This document shows, piece after piece, positions 53,830-62,969 of a DNA stretch of 64,000 nucleotides. The position numbers were made by a program, and so were the translations under genes. The stretch is from Avrilella dinanensis (GTDB taxonomy: Bacteria; Bacteroidota; Bacteroidia; Flavobacteriales; Flavobacteriaceae). Position 1 is the stretch's first letter; every line of letters begins with the position of its first letter. The notes beneath the pieces were generated by a model. The model made no database searches. It worked only from the letters and a program-made list of their open reading frames with translations, and had not been told where the DNA came from. The stretch covers positions 308,962-372,961 of the forward strand of contig NZ_NIPO01000001.1 in the NCBI RefSeq assembly GCF_002807015.1, read 5' to 3'.

Positions 53830-54725
53830 TACAAAAATTTTAGTGTAACTTCATTCAAATCGACGTTCAGCGAAACTTCTCTGCCAAACGGCAAGGCTAA
53901 ATTATTCGGAACATGTCCGGCAGGAAAGTCAAAACAAACCGGGATATTGTATGGTTTAACAATTTCAGAAATGATTTGCATTGCGTCATATCCGAACGGA
54001 ATCTGATTATCGTGCATATCGGTCATTCCGCCGACTATGAGTCCGTTCAGTTGTTCAAAATAGCCATTTCGCCTGAGGTTTTGCATCATACGGTCGATGT
54101 GATATAGGTATTCGTCCAAATCTTCGATAAAAAGGATTTTTCCGTTAGTATCTACTGATGATGCTGAGCCAAGTAAACTATATAAAATAGACAGATTTCC
54201 TCCAATAAGCTGTCCGGTTGCCTGCCCCTGAATATTGGCTGAGTGTGTATTGGTTTGGTATATTAATTCCTCTCCGAACAATGCTTTTTTTAAACTGGTT
54301 TTGGCTTCGTCGGTGGCGTTTGGAACGCTGAAAGGCATGATGGCGTGTAAAGAACCCAATCCGAGATGGTGCAAATGGCTGTGCAAAACAGTAATATCGC
54401 TGAATCCGATGAGCCATTTTGGTTGATTTCGTAGAGGTGTAAAATCTATTTTATCAATAATCCGGACTGTTCCGTAACCGCCCCGTGCAATCCAGATTGC
54501 CTTGATGTCGTTGCGGTTAATCATCTGCTGCAAATCGTCGGCACGCTCTTCATCGGTTCCGCCTAGCTGAAAATTGTCTTTGCCTATGGTATTTCCCAAA
54601 ACAACTTCCAGCCCTATGCTGTTCATCAGTTCTATGGCGGGCGGGCATTGTTCGGGTTCGAATTTTCTGGCGGTGCACACAATTGCGACTTTGTCGCCCG
54701 GTTTCAGTGAAGGAGGTATTAGCAT
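53829..54725 (-). CDS. LD-carboxypeptidase (S66)
   Basis: This 298-residue enzyme should remove the terminal D-Ala from murein tetrapeptides during cytoplasmic recycling. The S66 pattern is seen: KPGDKVAIVCTARKFEPEQ at the N-terminus, IWIARGGYGTVRIIDKI with the nucleophile region near residue 85-100, WLIGFSDITVLHSHLH, and the catalytic Glu region LFIEDLDEYLYHIDRM, then GLIVGGMTDM. No signal peptide is visible. Upstream of it lies the solo MITE end at 54732-54746. Confidence 0.92.
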   Translation of the reverse strand: MLIPPSLKPGDKVAIVCTARKFEPEQCPPAIELMNSIGLEVVLGNTIGKDNFQLGGTDEERADDLQQMINRNDIKAIWIARGGYGTVRIIDKIDFTPLRNQPKWLIGFSDITVLHSHLHHLGLGSLHAIMPFSVPNATDEAKTSLKKALFGEELIYQTNTHSANIQGQATGQLIGGNLSILYSLLGSASSVDTNGKILFIEDLDEYLYHIDRMMQNLRRNGYFEQLNGLIVGGMTDMHDNQIPFGYDAMQIISEIVKPYNIPVCFDFPAGHVPNNLALPFGREVSLNVDLNEVTLKFL

Positions 54726-54731
54726 ATCGAT

Positions 54732-54746
54732 ATTTTAAACAGGCTC
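54732..54746. repeat. Solo end of the MITE-like element
   Basis: These 15 bases are the left terminus (reverse complement GAGCCTGTTTAAAAT) of the element family seen at 591-667 and 25607-25766. TAA follows. No partner end is visible nearby, so it is a remnant or a chance match. It lies 7 bases upstream of the LD-carboxypeptidase start. Confidence 0.5.
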
Positions 54747-54829
54747 TAAAGTTAGCAAAATAAATTCGGGTTATCATACAATTTTCATTAACATAATATT
54801 GGCTTAATTCCGCAGAAACAAAATGTATC

Positions 54830-54837
54830 TAAGTTTG
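54830..54837 (+). promoter_or_regulatory. -7 box TAAGTTTG before the TonB-dependent receptor
   Basis: An exact TAnnTTTG match 22 bases before the ATG. Confidence 0.45.
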
Positions 54838-54859
54838 CAGGACTAATTTAAACTGAACT

Positions 54860-57469
54860 ATGAAAATTATGAATGCAAAGTTACTGATGTTGTTTTTACT
54901 GTTGAGTACGGTTGCTCTCGGTCAAAACAAAATAACCGGAAAGGTCTATGACCAATCAACACGACAACCTGTTGAGGCGGTTGTAGTGGGCAATTTTGAA
55001 TCGGATACAGAAACAGATTCACAAGGACGATTTGAATTAATTCTACAACAAAACGAAGGAACGTTAGATTTTCTTGGAGCAGGTTATGCGAGCAAACAAG
55101 TAAATTTCTCATTCAACGGAACAGGGTTTTTGGATTTGGGAATTATTTATCTCGAAACGGAGTCATTGGAAGAGTTGGTTATTTTCGCTAAAGGAGTTAT
55201 TGATGTTGCAGAAGACAGAAAAACACCGATTGCAGTATCAACTATCAACAGAGATGAAATTGAAGAAAAAACCGGTGGACGGGATATTACCGCAGCCATG
55301 CTGAATACGCCGTCTGTATATGTAACGAGTGAATCTTCCGGATTCGGGGACACACAGATGTTTACCCGGGGTTTTGACCAATCCAATACAGCCTTTTTGC
55401 TAAACGGTCAGCCTATCAACGGAATGGAAGACGGCAACATGTACTGGTCAAACTGGTCCGGAATGGCAGATATCGCTAATACTATTCAGATTCAGAGAGG
55501 GTTAGGTTCTTCAAAATTGGCGATTTCCTCTGTGGGCGGAACGATTAACTTTATTACCAAAGCCACGGAAATGAAACCGGGAGGTTTTATTAGCGGAATG
55601 ATTGGTAACGATGCTTACTACAAAACAACTGTTGGCGGAAGCACAGGCTTGTTGGATAGCGGTTTTGGTGTGACAGCCATGTTTACGCATTGGCAGGGAG
55701 ACGGTTATAATGATGCAACAGAAGGGCAAGGGCAAAATTATTTCATCTCTTTGGGGTATAAAGTGAATGAAAAGCATAATCTGAACTTTTTGATTACCGG
55801 TGCGCCTCAATGGCATAACCAGAATTATGCAAAATCCATCAGCAGTTATTTACAATACGGAAGAAAATATAACAATAACTGGGGATACCTGAATGGAGAA
55901 GCCATCAATGACCGTAAAAATTACTACCACAAACCGGTAATGAACCTTAACTGGGATTGGGTTATCAATGAACGCTCAAGTTTATCAACCGTATTATACG
56001 CTTCTTGGGGTAGAGGTGGTGGAACAGGACCTATCGGAAGGTCGGTCAGAGATGACGAAACCGGATTGATATTATTCGACGATGTGTATGCCCAAAACCA
56101 AGCGGAAGGGCAAGCCGGGTATGCTATCCGTGCTTCTGTAAACAACCACCAGTGGTTTGGTATGGTTTCCAATTTCAGCCATCAGTTTTCCGATGAGCTA
56201 TCGTTTAATGCAGGAATTGATTTAAGAACCTACAAAGGCGACCATTTTCGTCAAATCGTTGACCTTATGGGAGCAGATTATGTGTTGGACGATACCGGGT
56301 CACGCCTGAGAGACCCAAATGCACATCTTACTAAAACATTTTCTACTAATCCTTGGAAAGCGTTGGGAGGATTTGCTAAAAATCCTGATGAAAAATACGG
56401 ATACGATTATTCAGAAAGAATTTCTTATGCCGGAGCATTCACACAAATGGAATATGCCACAGACAGATTTTCTGCCTTTTTCCAGGGAGCATTATCTAAT
56501 CAGAGCCACATAAGATGGGATTATTACCAATATATGCCTGAAGATGAGGAGTCTGAAAAAGTGGATAATATCGGATACAATGTTAAAGGCGGTTTGAGTT
56601 ATAATATTGATAACACACATTATTTCTTCGGAAACACAGGATATTATTCCCGTCAGCCATATCACGATAATATTTATATGAATTATAGAAATGATGTCAA
56701 TCCGTTTACAGAAAACGAAAAGATTTTAGGTCTTGAATTAGGATATAAATATGTAAGTAACTTCTTTACTGTGAATGTGAATGCGTATAAGACAACCTGG
56801 GAAAACCGCGTAGAATCCGGTTCTAATTTCGCTACTGAAGACGATGTAGAATACTATGACCCTAATGGTAACTTCGGACTGGAAGCAGGAGATGAAATTT
56901 TCTTTATCAACCGCGGGGTAAAGCAAGACCACAAAGGTGTTGAGGTAGATTTTCAGGCAAGACCAACCTCAGGATTATATCTTAACGGTTACGCATCACT
57001 TGGAAGCTGGAAATATGTAGGAAGCTCTGTCGAAGAAACCAGAGATGTAGAACGCAATCTGCTTGCGTCTGAAAGTAATGATTTAGACGGGGGAAAAGTA
57101 GGAAACGCTGCACAAACGACTTTCGGGTTAGGGGCAAAATACATTATTGTAAACGGACTGTCTGTCGATGCGAATTTCCGCTATTATTCAGATTTATACG
57201 CTAACAGACAAGAAAAAGATAATCTGAAATTGCCTTCATACAATCTTGTAGATGCCGGCGTATCATACAATTTACCTCTGAACAAAACTCAGGTGTTAAG
57301 TTTCAGATTTAATGTAAATAATTTGTTTAACACCATTTATATCTCACAATCAAATACAGCTAACCAAGTAGATAACCCTAGCAATACATATAAAGGGCTC
57401 AATACAAGCAATCAGGTGTATTTCGGATATGGCAGAACATGGAATTTCTCTGCGAAGTTTAGTTTTTAA
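54860..57469 (+). CDS. TonB-dependent receptor with CarboxypepD-regulatory N-domain
   Basis: This 869-residue outer-membrane transporter has a signal peptide ending in ALGQ. An N-terminal carboxypeptidase-regulatory-like domain (about 24-105: ITGKVYDQSTRQPVEAVVVG) is followed by the plug (about 120-230, with AMLNTPSVYVTSESSGFG and IQRGLGSSKLAISSVGGTINF). The 22-strand barrel continues to the C-terminal Phe (WNFSAKFSF). Substrate unknown. No SusD homologue is adjacent, so it is not a classic polysaccharide locus. A putative TonB box is not evident before the plug. Confidence 0.93.
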   Translation: MKIMNAKLLMLFLLLSTVALGQNKITGKVYDQSTRQPVEAVVVGNFESDTETDSQGRFELILQQNEGTLDFLGAGYASKQVNFSFNGTGFLDLGIIYLETESLEELVIFAKGVIDVAEDRKTPIAVSTINRDEIEEKTGGRDITAAMLNTPSVYVTSESSGFGDTQMFTRGFDQSNTAFLLNGQPINGMEDGNMYWSNWSGMADIANTIQIQRGLGSSKLAISSVGGTINFITKATEMKPGGFISGMIGNDAYYKTTVGGSTGLLDSGFGVTAMFTHWQGDGYNDATEGQGQNYFISLGYKVNEKHNLNFLITGAPQWHNQNYAKSISSYLQYGRKYNNNWGYLNGEAINDRKNYYHKPVMNLNWDWVINERSSLSTVLYASWGRGGGTGPIGRSVRDDETGLILFDDVYAQNQAEGQAGYAIRASVNNHQWFGMVSNFSHQFSDELSFNAGIDLRTYKGDHFRQIVDLMGADYVLDDTGSRLRDPNAHLTKTFSTNPWKALGGFAKNPDEKYGYDYSERISYAGAFTQMEYATDRFSAFFQGALSNQSHIRWDYYQYMPEDEESEKVDNIGYNVKGGLSYNIDNTHYFFGNTGYYSRQPYHDNIYMNYRNDVNPFTENEKILGLELGYKYVSNFFTVNVNAYKTTWENRVESGSNFATEDDVEYYDPNGNFGLEAGDEIFFINRGVKQDHKGVEVDFQARPTSGLYLNGYASLGSWKYVGSSVEETRDVERNLLASESNDLDGGKVGNAAQTTFGLGAKYIIVNGLSVDANFRYYSDLYANRQEKDNLKLPSYNLVDAGVSYNLPLNKTQVLSFRFNVNNLFNTIYISQSNTANQVDNPSNTYKGLNTSNQVYFGYGRTWNFSAKFSF

Positions 57470-57493
57470 TTACTAAAATTTGCTTACTTGTTG

Positions 57494-57527
57494 AGAAGAA
57501 CGGCTGATAACCGTTCTTCTTTTTTTA
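57494..57527 (+). terminator. Terminator after the TonB-dependent receptor
   Basis: A 10-bp perfect stem (AGAAGAACGG with CCGTTCTTCT) closes on a 7-base loop and ends in a T run. It overlaps the stop of the convergent ZIP gene and may work for both. Confidence 0.85.
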
Positions 57528-58349
57528 TCCCAAAGCCACGTCCAGTACCATCATTACGATAAAACCGCCGATAACGCCCAAAGTTGCCAAATCGGTATTG
57601 TCACTTTGTTGTGCTTCAGGAATAACTTCCTCAATTACAACGAAAATCATTGCTCCGGCAGCAAATGCCAAAGCGTAAGGTAATATTGGTGTGAAAAAAG
57701 TAACGGCAACAGCTCCGATTACAGCAGAAATCGGTTCAACAATCGCTGAAGCCTGTCCAAACATAAAGCTTTTATGCCGGTTCATTCCTGCCCGGTGCAG
57801 CGGAAAAGAAACCGCCAGACCTTCCGGAAAATTCTGTAATCCGATTCCGATAGCAAGTGTTAAAGCTCCGGCAATTGTCGCTTCGGGTATTCCGGCAGCC
57901 ACGCCGCCAAACAATACGCCAACTGCCAAACCTTCCGGAATATTATGCAGTGTAATCGCCATAACCAACAAAGTGGTTTTTTGCCACGGCGTTTTGATTC
58001 CTTCCTGCTTATTGCGTTCGTGTCCGCGGTGCAGGTGTGGCAACAATTTATCCAACCCAAAAAGGAATAGAGCTCCTAAGGCAAAACCCACAGCAGCGGG
58101 CATCACTTTGGTAAAACCCTCGCCCTCGCTCATCCCGATGGCGGGAGCGAGCAAACTCCAAAAACTCGCTGCAATCATCACACCGCCGGTAAAGCCCAAC
58201 ATGGCGTCGAGTAGTTTTCGGCTTGGTTTTCTGAACAAATAAACGAGAGCAGCACCCAAAGCGGTCATTCCCCAAGTGAATAAAGACGCGTATAAAGCAG
58301 CGGTTATGGGCGATATGCTTTCAAAATAAGCAACTATTTCTTCAAACAT
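57525..58349 (-). CDS. ZIP family metal transporter
   Basis: I chose the ATG at 58349 (274 residues, MFEEIVAYFESISPITAALY); longer readings run into the upstream gene. Eight helices are expected. The metal path motifs are in helix 4, LHNIPEGLAVGVLFG (HNxPEG), and helix 5, QNFPEGLAVSFPLHRAG. A His-rich loop, HLHRGHERNK, lies between helices 3 and 4. ZIP proteins bring zinc, iron or manganese into the cytoplasm. It starts 5 bases after a DtxR-type regulator gene, which probably controls it by metal level. Confidence 0.93.
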   Translation of the reverse strand: MFEEIVAYFESISPITAALYASLFTWGMTALGAALVYLFRKPSRKLLDAMLGFTGGVMIAASFWSLLAPAIGMSEGEGFTKVMPAAVGFALGALFLFGLDKLLPHLHRGHERNKQEGIKTPWQKTTLLVMAITLHNIPEGLAVGVLFGGVAAGIPEATIAGALTLAIGIGLQNFPEGLAVSFPLHRAGMNRHKSFMFGQASAIVEPISAVIGAVAVTFFTPILPYALAFAAGAMIFVVIEEVIPEAQQSDNTDLATLGVIGGFIVMMVLDVALG

Positions 58350-58353
58350 AACT

Positions 58354-59010
58354 TTAATTGTTTTTGATATAAATATTATTGCTGACCATTTTAGAAAAAA
58401 CCAATTCACGGTTACCGATAATTACAGTCACGGACTGGTCGAAAAGCTCTTTGCTCAAAATTTTGATTTTGGTACCCAACGAAACTTTTTGTTTGTCCAG
58501 ATATTGCAAAAAGGACGGTGATGTATCTTTCACACCCACGCAAACGCCTTCTTGCCCAATTTCTAATTCGGACAATAAAATTTTCTGTACCGAAACAATT
58601 TCGCCGTCAGCATCCGGGATAGGATCGCCATGGGGGTCTTCTTTCGGATAACCCAAAAAAGCGTCGAGTCTTTTGATAAGTTTTTCTGACTGGATATGCT
58701 CTAATTGTTCAGCGACTTCATGCACTTCGTCCCAGTTAAAATTGAGTTTTTCTACCAGAAAAACTTCCCACAAACGGTGTTTTCTGACAATCATTTTGGC
58801 GATGTGCATACCGGTTTCGGTTAGTGAAACTCCCTGATATTTCTGGTAATTAACCAGACCTTTGTCTGCCAGTTTTTTTATCATATCGGTCACAGACGAG
58901 GCTTTGGTATTCAATCGTCCGGCGATGCTGTTGGTGGATACGTCCGGCGAATCCTGCTGTGCCAGATGATAAATGGTTTTGATGTAATTTTCTTCAGATG
59001 TGGATAACAT
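58354..59010 (-). CDS. DtxR/MntR-type metal-dependent transcriptional regulator
   Basis: I chose the ATG at 59010 (218 residues, MLSTSEENYIKTIYHLAQQ). The N-terminal winged helix (about 1-65: STNSIAGRLNTKASSVTDMIKKLADKGLV, read as ASSVTDMIKKLADKG) is followed by a dimerisation and metal-binding domain (about 66-140) with GMHIAKMIVRKHRLWEVFLVEKLNF and EQLEHIQSEKLI. A C-terminal FeoA/SH3-like domain follows (about 150-215: LEIGQEGVCVGVKD). It represses metal uptake when metal is bound; which metal cannot be told. A palindrome lies next to its own -7 box. Confidence 0.92.
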   Translation of the reverse strand: MLSTSEENYIKTIYHLAQQDSPDVSTNSIAGRLNTKASSVTDMIKKLADKGLVNYQKYQGVSLTETGMHIAKMIVRKHRLWEVFLVEKLNFNWDEVHEVAEQLEHIQSEKLIKRLDAFLGYPKEDPHGDPIPDADGEIVSVQKILLSELEIGQEGVCVGVKDTSPSFLQYLDKQKVSLGTKIKILSKELFDQSVTVIIGNRELVFSKMVSNNIYIKNN

Positions 59011-59031
59011 TGCTGTGTATTTTATTTTATG

Positions 59032-59039
59032 CAAAAATA
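59032..59039 (-). promoter_or_regulatory. -7 box TATTTTTG of the dtxR-ZIP operon
   Basis: On the reverse strand this is an exact TAnnTTTG match 21 bases before the regulator's start codon. Confidence 0.5.
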
Positions 59040-59044
59040 ATAAA

Positions 59045-59060
59045 TTTAGATTAAACTAAT
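59045..59060. promoter_or_regulatory. Palindromic operator candidate of the DtxR-type regulator
   Basis: The 16 bases TTTAGATTAAACTAAT form an interrupted palindrome (TTAG-x-TTAA-x-CTAA) immediately upstream of the -7 box, where a bound repressor would block transcription. Dyad boxes of this size are known for DtxR/MntR proteins. The assignment to this regulator is inference. Confidence 0.55.
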
Positions 59061-59184
59061 TATTTTTTTAAAACAAACTAAGGTAGTGATTTTTTGTAAT
59101 AATTTATGGTTTGTTTATTCTGAATGGATTGAAACAGACATTCAATCTTTTTGTATATTGCAGAAATAAATGAAATTGTACATT

Positions 59185-59661
59185 ATGAAAATAAAACTAT
59201 TGTTATTAGCGGGATTTTTAGGAGTTACTATGGTTTCCTGTGAGGAAGATGTCGATGTTTACTACCGTTTTGATGAATCTACTTTCTTGACCAAACAGTC
59301 ACTTTGGGAAGAGCAGCATATTCAAAGTTATCGGTTTGAACAACATTATATGTCGTCTGCAACAGGGCCGGTTAGTGAAACAATTGTGGTTCATAACGGA
59401 ATAGCTACTTCTGATGCAGATGAATCCAACCCGGTACTTATCGGAACAATTTCAGATGTTTACACCAAGGTTTTAAATGATTTTAACCAAGGAAAGTATC
59501 ATCAGACTATGCCAATTTATGGAATATCTGTTGATGTAACATATAATAATGAATACCATTTTCCGGAAGAAATAAAATTTTCAACTGCCTACAAAGACGA
59601 TGTCGTTGGCGGAGCTTGGTATGATTTGAAAATATCTAATTTTGAGATTTTGGAAGAGTAA
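59185..59661 (+). CDS. DUF6174-type lipoprotein
   Basis: The start at 59185 (158 residues) gives a compact lipoprotein signal, MKIKLLLLAGFLGVTMVSC, with the lipobox Cys at about 19; an ATG at 59170 would add five residues. The mature part (FDESTFLTKQSLWEEQHIQSYRFEQ near the start and YGISVDVTYNNEYHFPEEI near the end) resembles DUF6174 proteins, small lipoproteins of unknown function. It is convergent with recO and separated from it by 9 bases. No operon partner is seen. Confidence 0.7.
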   Translation: MKIKLLLLAGFLGVTMVSCEEDVDVYYRFDESTFLTKQSLWEEQHIQSYRFEQHYMSSATGPVSETIVVHNGIATSDADESNPVLIGTISDVYTKVLNDFNQGKYHQTMPIYGISVDVTYNNEYHFPEEIKFSTAYKDDVVGGAWYDLKISNFEILEE

Positions 59662-59670
59662 AATCTTCCA

Positions 59671-60372
59671 TCACACATACAACTCATGCAAAACGTCTAA
59701 AGATTTCAAATGCTCGAATCCGTGGATATGCAAAGAAAAGAAATGAACCAGTGTTTTGAGTAAAATTTGTCGTTCGTTTTGGGAAAAACGGGCAACAGAT
59801 AAATCTTCCAAAGCGAGAAGTCGTTTCATCAAAGTACTTTCTCGCAAAGGTAAGCAGCACTCGGAAGGAAATGCTTCAAAAACGCCGTCAACCGGATTAA
59901 AATAATCGTGGTTTTCACTGTCTAACGGATAAAATCCGAGATATTTAGAAGCATTTATCAAGAAATATAAATGAAAATCAGGAATCGTTTTTTCCTGGTC
60001 AAATACTTGTATGGTATGAACGATAAAGTCAAAAAAAACTTTATCGGGTTCAGTTTGCTTGATTGCTAATCCGAGTGCTTCGGCAATAAACAATGCTACG
60101 CTGCTTTTGTCAAAATTAAAGGGCAGGGATTGATAATTGTAATGTATGCCGACCTCCTTAATATATTCCAGATTACCGTTCAGCCGGTGTTTGGCAGTGA
60201 TATTTAACCAGTTCAACGGCTGAAAATAAACCGCCAGCTTGTTCTTATGGCTAAAAGCATTCCGGATAAAATAAGACACCAGCCCAAACTCCCGCGTGTA
60301 GCATTTAACAATCAGGTTTTTGTCCTGATATTTTACGCTGCCTAACACGAGAGCTTCGGTAGTGCTGTACAT
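59671..60372 (-). CDS. recO: DNA repair protein RecO
   Basis: This 233-residue protein works with RecR to load RecA on single-strand gaps. The N-terminal OB fold starts STTEALVLGSVKYQDKNLIVKCYTREFGLVSYF (read as TTEALVLGSVKYQDKNL). The C-terminal helical domain follows; the Cys ligands of the zinc finger seen in many RecO proteins are not evident, as in other Bacteroidota. It starts 2 bases after the stop of the PorZ-like gene, so the two are co-transcribed. Confidence 0.93.
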   Translation of the reverse strand: MYSTTEALVLGSVKYQDKNLIVKCYTREFGLVSYFIRNAFSHKNKLAVYFQPLNWLNITAKHRLNGNLEYIKEVGIHYNYQSLPFNFDKSSVALFIAEALGLAIKQTEPDKVFFDFIVHTIQVFDQEKTIPDFHLYFLINASKYLGFYPLDSENHDYFNPVDGVFEAFPSECCLPLRESTLMKRLLALEDLSVARFSQNERQILLKTLVHFFSLHIHGFEHLKSLDVLHELYV

Positions 60373-60374
60373 AC

Positions 60375-62675
60375 TTAACGGATAATCATAATTTTTCCAA
60401 CAGATTTTTCATTTCCGTCATCGGAAGAAACAAAGACGATATATACACCCGATGCCACTTTTCTTCCGGCAAAATTCCGGGTATTCCATAAGGCAGAACC
60501 TCCGGTTGCAGTGGTTTCATATACCAGATTGCCGGCTATATCCGTAATTTTGATATTGGCACTTTGCATCAGTCCCGAAATTTTTACTTCGCCTTCAAAC
60601 TCCGGCTTGACCGGATTCGGGAAAAAGTACACATTTTCTAAATCTTCTTTTGGAGCCGTAGCGTAATGCTGGTAAGATACCAAACCTTCGGCAGTAGCAA
60701 AAAATACTTCGCCGGTGTTGTTGTCGATTTCAATATCAACAATATCGTCTGACGGCAGAGGTGAGTTGGAACTGTCGAAATGATAAATTGTTTCCTGTCC
60801 GTCTGCCGAAATCAGGAAAACTCCCGCATTGGCAACAGCTACCCATTTGTTGTTGGAGCCATCTACCTTGATTTTCAAAATGTTTTGCTGGTAAAATAAT
60901 TCCTGAGCCAAACCTTCGTCTATGATAATAACCGGTTGGGCGTTCAATGTATTTCCATTGGAAAAATTATCGACAGAAGATACTACACGCAAACCGTTAT
61001 TGGTACCAATCCAAACCTGATTTCTGTAATCAATGGCAATAGCATGAACTACGCTGCTTGGCAGATTGGAAATATTAATCAGTTTTTGAGGATTCTCACC
61101 GAAAGCGAATGCACCGCTTAAATAAGTGCCCACCCATTTTACACCGTTTTTGTCGATGACAGGTGCTGTGAAAGCCTTGTTTTGCGAGTTGGAAATTTGG
61201 TTCGTGATGTTATATGACCGCCATTGATTGTCGGTAAAAGTTTTCATTGTTTTATTGGCGTACCCGTTTGTAATCCAGCCTTTTCCGTTGGGTTCAAATG
61301 CTGGGCCGTTAATCCGAATGGTTCTCGAATCCGGATCTCCGGCGGTTTGTTCATAGGCTTCAATTCCGTCTGAACCGGTATTTTGATGGTTATATACAAT
61401 CCATGTACTTTCTTCCAGGTTGTTTGCGTCGGGAGTGATTTTCATCAATCCGTCGTGAAATGAGCTGATATAAATATCTTTGGTAAGCGGGTGTTCCTCG
61501 ATATGACTTGTTGCCCGGAAAGGAGCAATTTGTTCATAAGGAATGCTTTGCCAAACCGATGAATTCAAATTTAACCGATTGATGCCGAATGCACTAAGCC
61601 CGGCAGTGTGAAGATAAGGATTGAATTCACTGTTATATCCGCCAAAAACAGTCCACATTTGATTGTTACTATCTATTTTAAGTGCAAAGACATTATTGCT
61701 CAAAGGCCCTTCCGGAGTAAGGTTGTTCACTGCATGGTCGCTTTCGGTTAAAACGCTGTAAAAACCATCTCTTTCAGCACCGCAATATATTTTATTGCCG
61801 ATTGTTACTCCTGATGTCAGGTAGGATTGCCCTGGTGGGATAATGTGCTCAAACGACCAGGTAAAATTCGTGTAGTAACAACGGGCAACTTCTTTTGTTA
61901 CTGCGGTCATTGTTCCGTTGTGAACATTTAATGACAAAAATCCGCCGTAAACTTCGCCGACTTGTTCATGATCGTTGCCGGTAAAAACATTGAGTGTCAA
62001 ATCATCTTTTACACCTACTAACTGGTCATTGAAGTTTACAAGGCTCAGCCAGTTTTCATAATTGATAACCTGCCAGTTACTGTCAATGAGCATGTTGTCA
62101 TCTATATTTATTTTTTTGATGCCCACGTTATTGGTATTGGCATAAAAAGTGTTGCCGACTATGGCTATGTCCAAAACTTCGGACGAAATGCCGTCTTCTT
62201 CAAAAAAATAGGAATCGCCGAAAGCGTCTATATCAAGCAAAACCTCAGCTATTCCAAAACCAGTGGCTATGTATAAGGTGTTGCCATGTATGTCCAAATC
62301 ATAAATTATTTTTTCCGCAACGGTCAGCGTGGCTTTATTGGCAATATCATTGAGATGGGTTATTCTTCCGTTCCGGGTGTCAATCAAAGCTAGGTTCCCG
62401 TTTTGACTTCCGACGATGATTTTGTGGTGTTCCGGACTGTAATATATATGCCGGATATCCCTGATTTTTAAATTGTCTGTCGTATTGTATTTTGCCACGA
62501 GTTCTTCCTCGTTGTTTAAAACAAAAACCGCATTTCTTGTTGCAACAAAAATCTGTTGGTCAGAAGCAAAAATATCCGTGATTTCCCGATAGGAAAAATA
62601 GTCTTTCCACAGTACATTCTGTGCCGACATTAATGCCGGAAACATAATCAAAAGAAATAAGATGTATTTTTTCAT
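60375..62675 (-). CDS. porZ: PorZ-like T9SS beta-propeller protein
   Basis: This 766-residue secreted protein has a signal peptide (MKKYILFLLIMFPALMSAQ). It begins with a beta-propeller (VLWKDYFSYREITDIFASDQ and later blades), followed by a second propeller (about 330-640, with blades such as VWIGTNNGLRVVSS and NKWVAVANAGVFLIS). The C-terminal type A sorting domain has VYFFPNPVKPEFEGEV, KITDIAGNLVYE and GRKVASGVYIVFVSS. This layout, and adjacency to recO, fits PorZ, a surface subunit of the T9SS attachment complex needed for anchoring substrates. Confidence 0.87.
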   Translation of the reverse strand: MKKYILFLLIMFPALMSAQNVLWKDYFSYREITDIFASDQQIFVATRNAVFVLNNEEELVAKYNTTDNLKIRDIRHIYYSPEHHKIIVGSQNGNLALIDTRNGRITHLNDIANKATLTVAEKIIYDLDIHGNTLYIATGFGIAEVLLDIDAFGDSYFFEEDGISSEVLDIAIVGNTFYANTNNVGIKKINIDDNMLIDSNWQVINYENWLSLVNFNDQLVGVKDDLTLNVFTGNDHEQVGEVYGGFLSLNVHNGTMTAVTKEVARCYYTNFTWSFEHIIPPGQSYLTSGVTIGNKIYCGAERDGFYSVLTESDHAVNNLTPEGPLSNNVFALKIDSNNQMWTVFGGYNSEFNPYLHTAGLSAFGINRLNLNSSVWQSIPYEQIAPFRATSHIEEHPLTKDIYISSFHDGLMKITPDANNLEESTWIVYNHQNTGSDGIEAYEQTAGDPDSRTIRINGPAFEPNGKGWITNGYANKTMKTFTDNQWRSYNITNQISNSQNKAFTAPVIDKNGVKWVGTYLSGAFAFGENPQKLINISNLPSSVVHAIAIDYRNQVWIGTNNGLRVVSSVDNFSNGNTLNAQPVIIIDEGLAQELFYQQNILKIKVDGSNNKWVAVANAGVFLISADGQETIYHFDSSNSPLPSDDIVDIEIDNNTGEVFFATAEGLVSYQHYATAPKEDLENVYFFPNPVKPEFEGEVKISGLMQSANIKITDIAGNLVYETTATGGSALWNTRNFAGRKVASGVYIVFVSSDDGNEKSVGKIMIIR

Positions 62676-62969
62676 ACAAAAAAAATTGTTTTACAAATAT
62701 AACGCATAACTCAATAAATATGAGGGTTTTTCTGTAAATGTTTAAATCTTGTTGATAACATTATTTTTTGCCCGGGGTATATTCATGGAGTAAGTTGTAA
62801 TTTTATTTTCGCTAAAAAGCCGTCGGTTTTTTATCTGCAAAAATGCTAACTGTTTGTATAACGCAGAATTAAAAAAAACCTTGTGCAAAACTAATCAAAT
62901 ATCAAATAATAATTTTACGGAATCAGCTGTATTTTGAATCCGAAAGTAATAAAATAAAACATTTAAGCT

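Noticed and set aside
54732..54746. A third complete MITE-like element before the LD-carboxypeptidase
   Set aside because: Only one end is present and no matching second end lies within several hundred bases, so it is listed only as a remnant.
54860..57469. Polysaccharide utilisation locus (SusC/SusD pair)
   Set aside because: No SusD-like gene or glycan enzyme is next to the receptor; the neighbours are LD-carboxypeptidase and a ZIP transporter.
62676..62969. Regulatory RNA leader of nrdB
   Set aside because: The 294-base AT-rich gap has no hairpin or known motif I could support, including no clear NrdR box pair.
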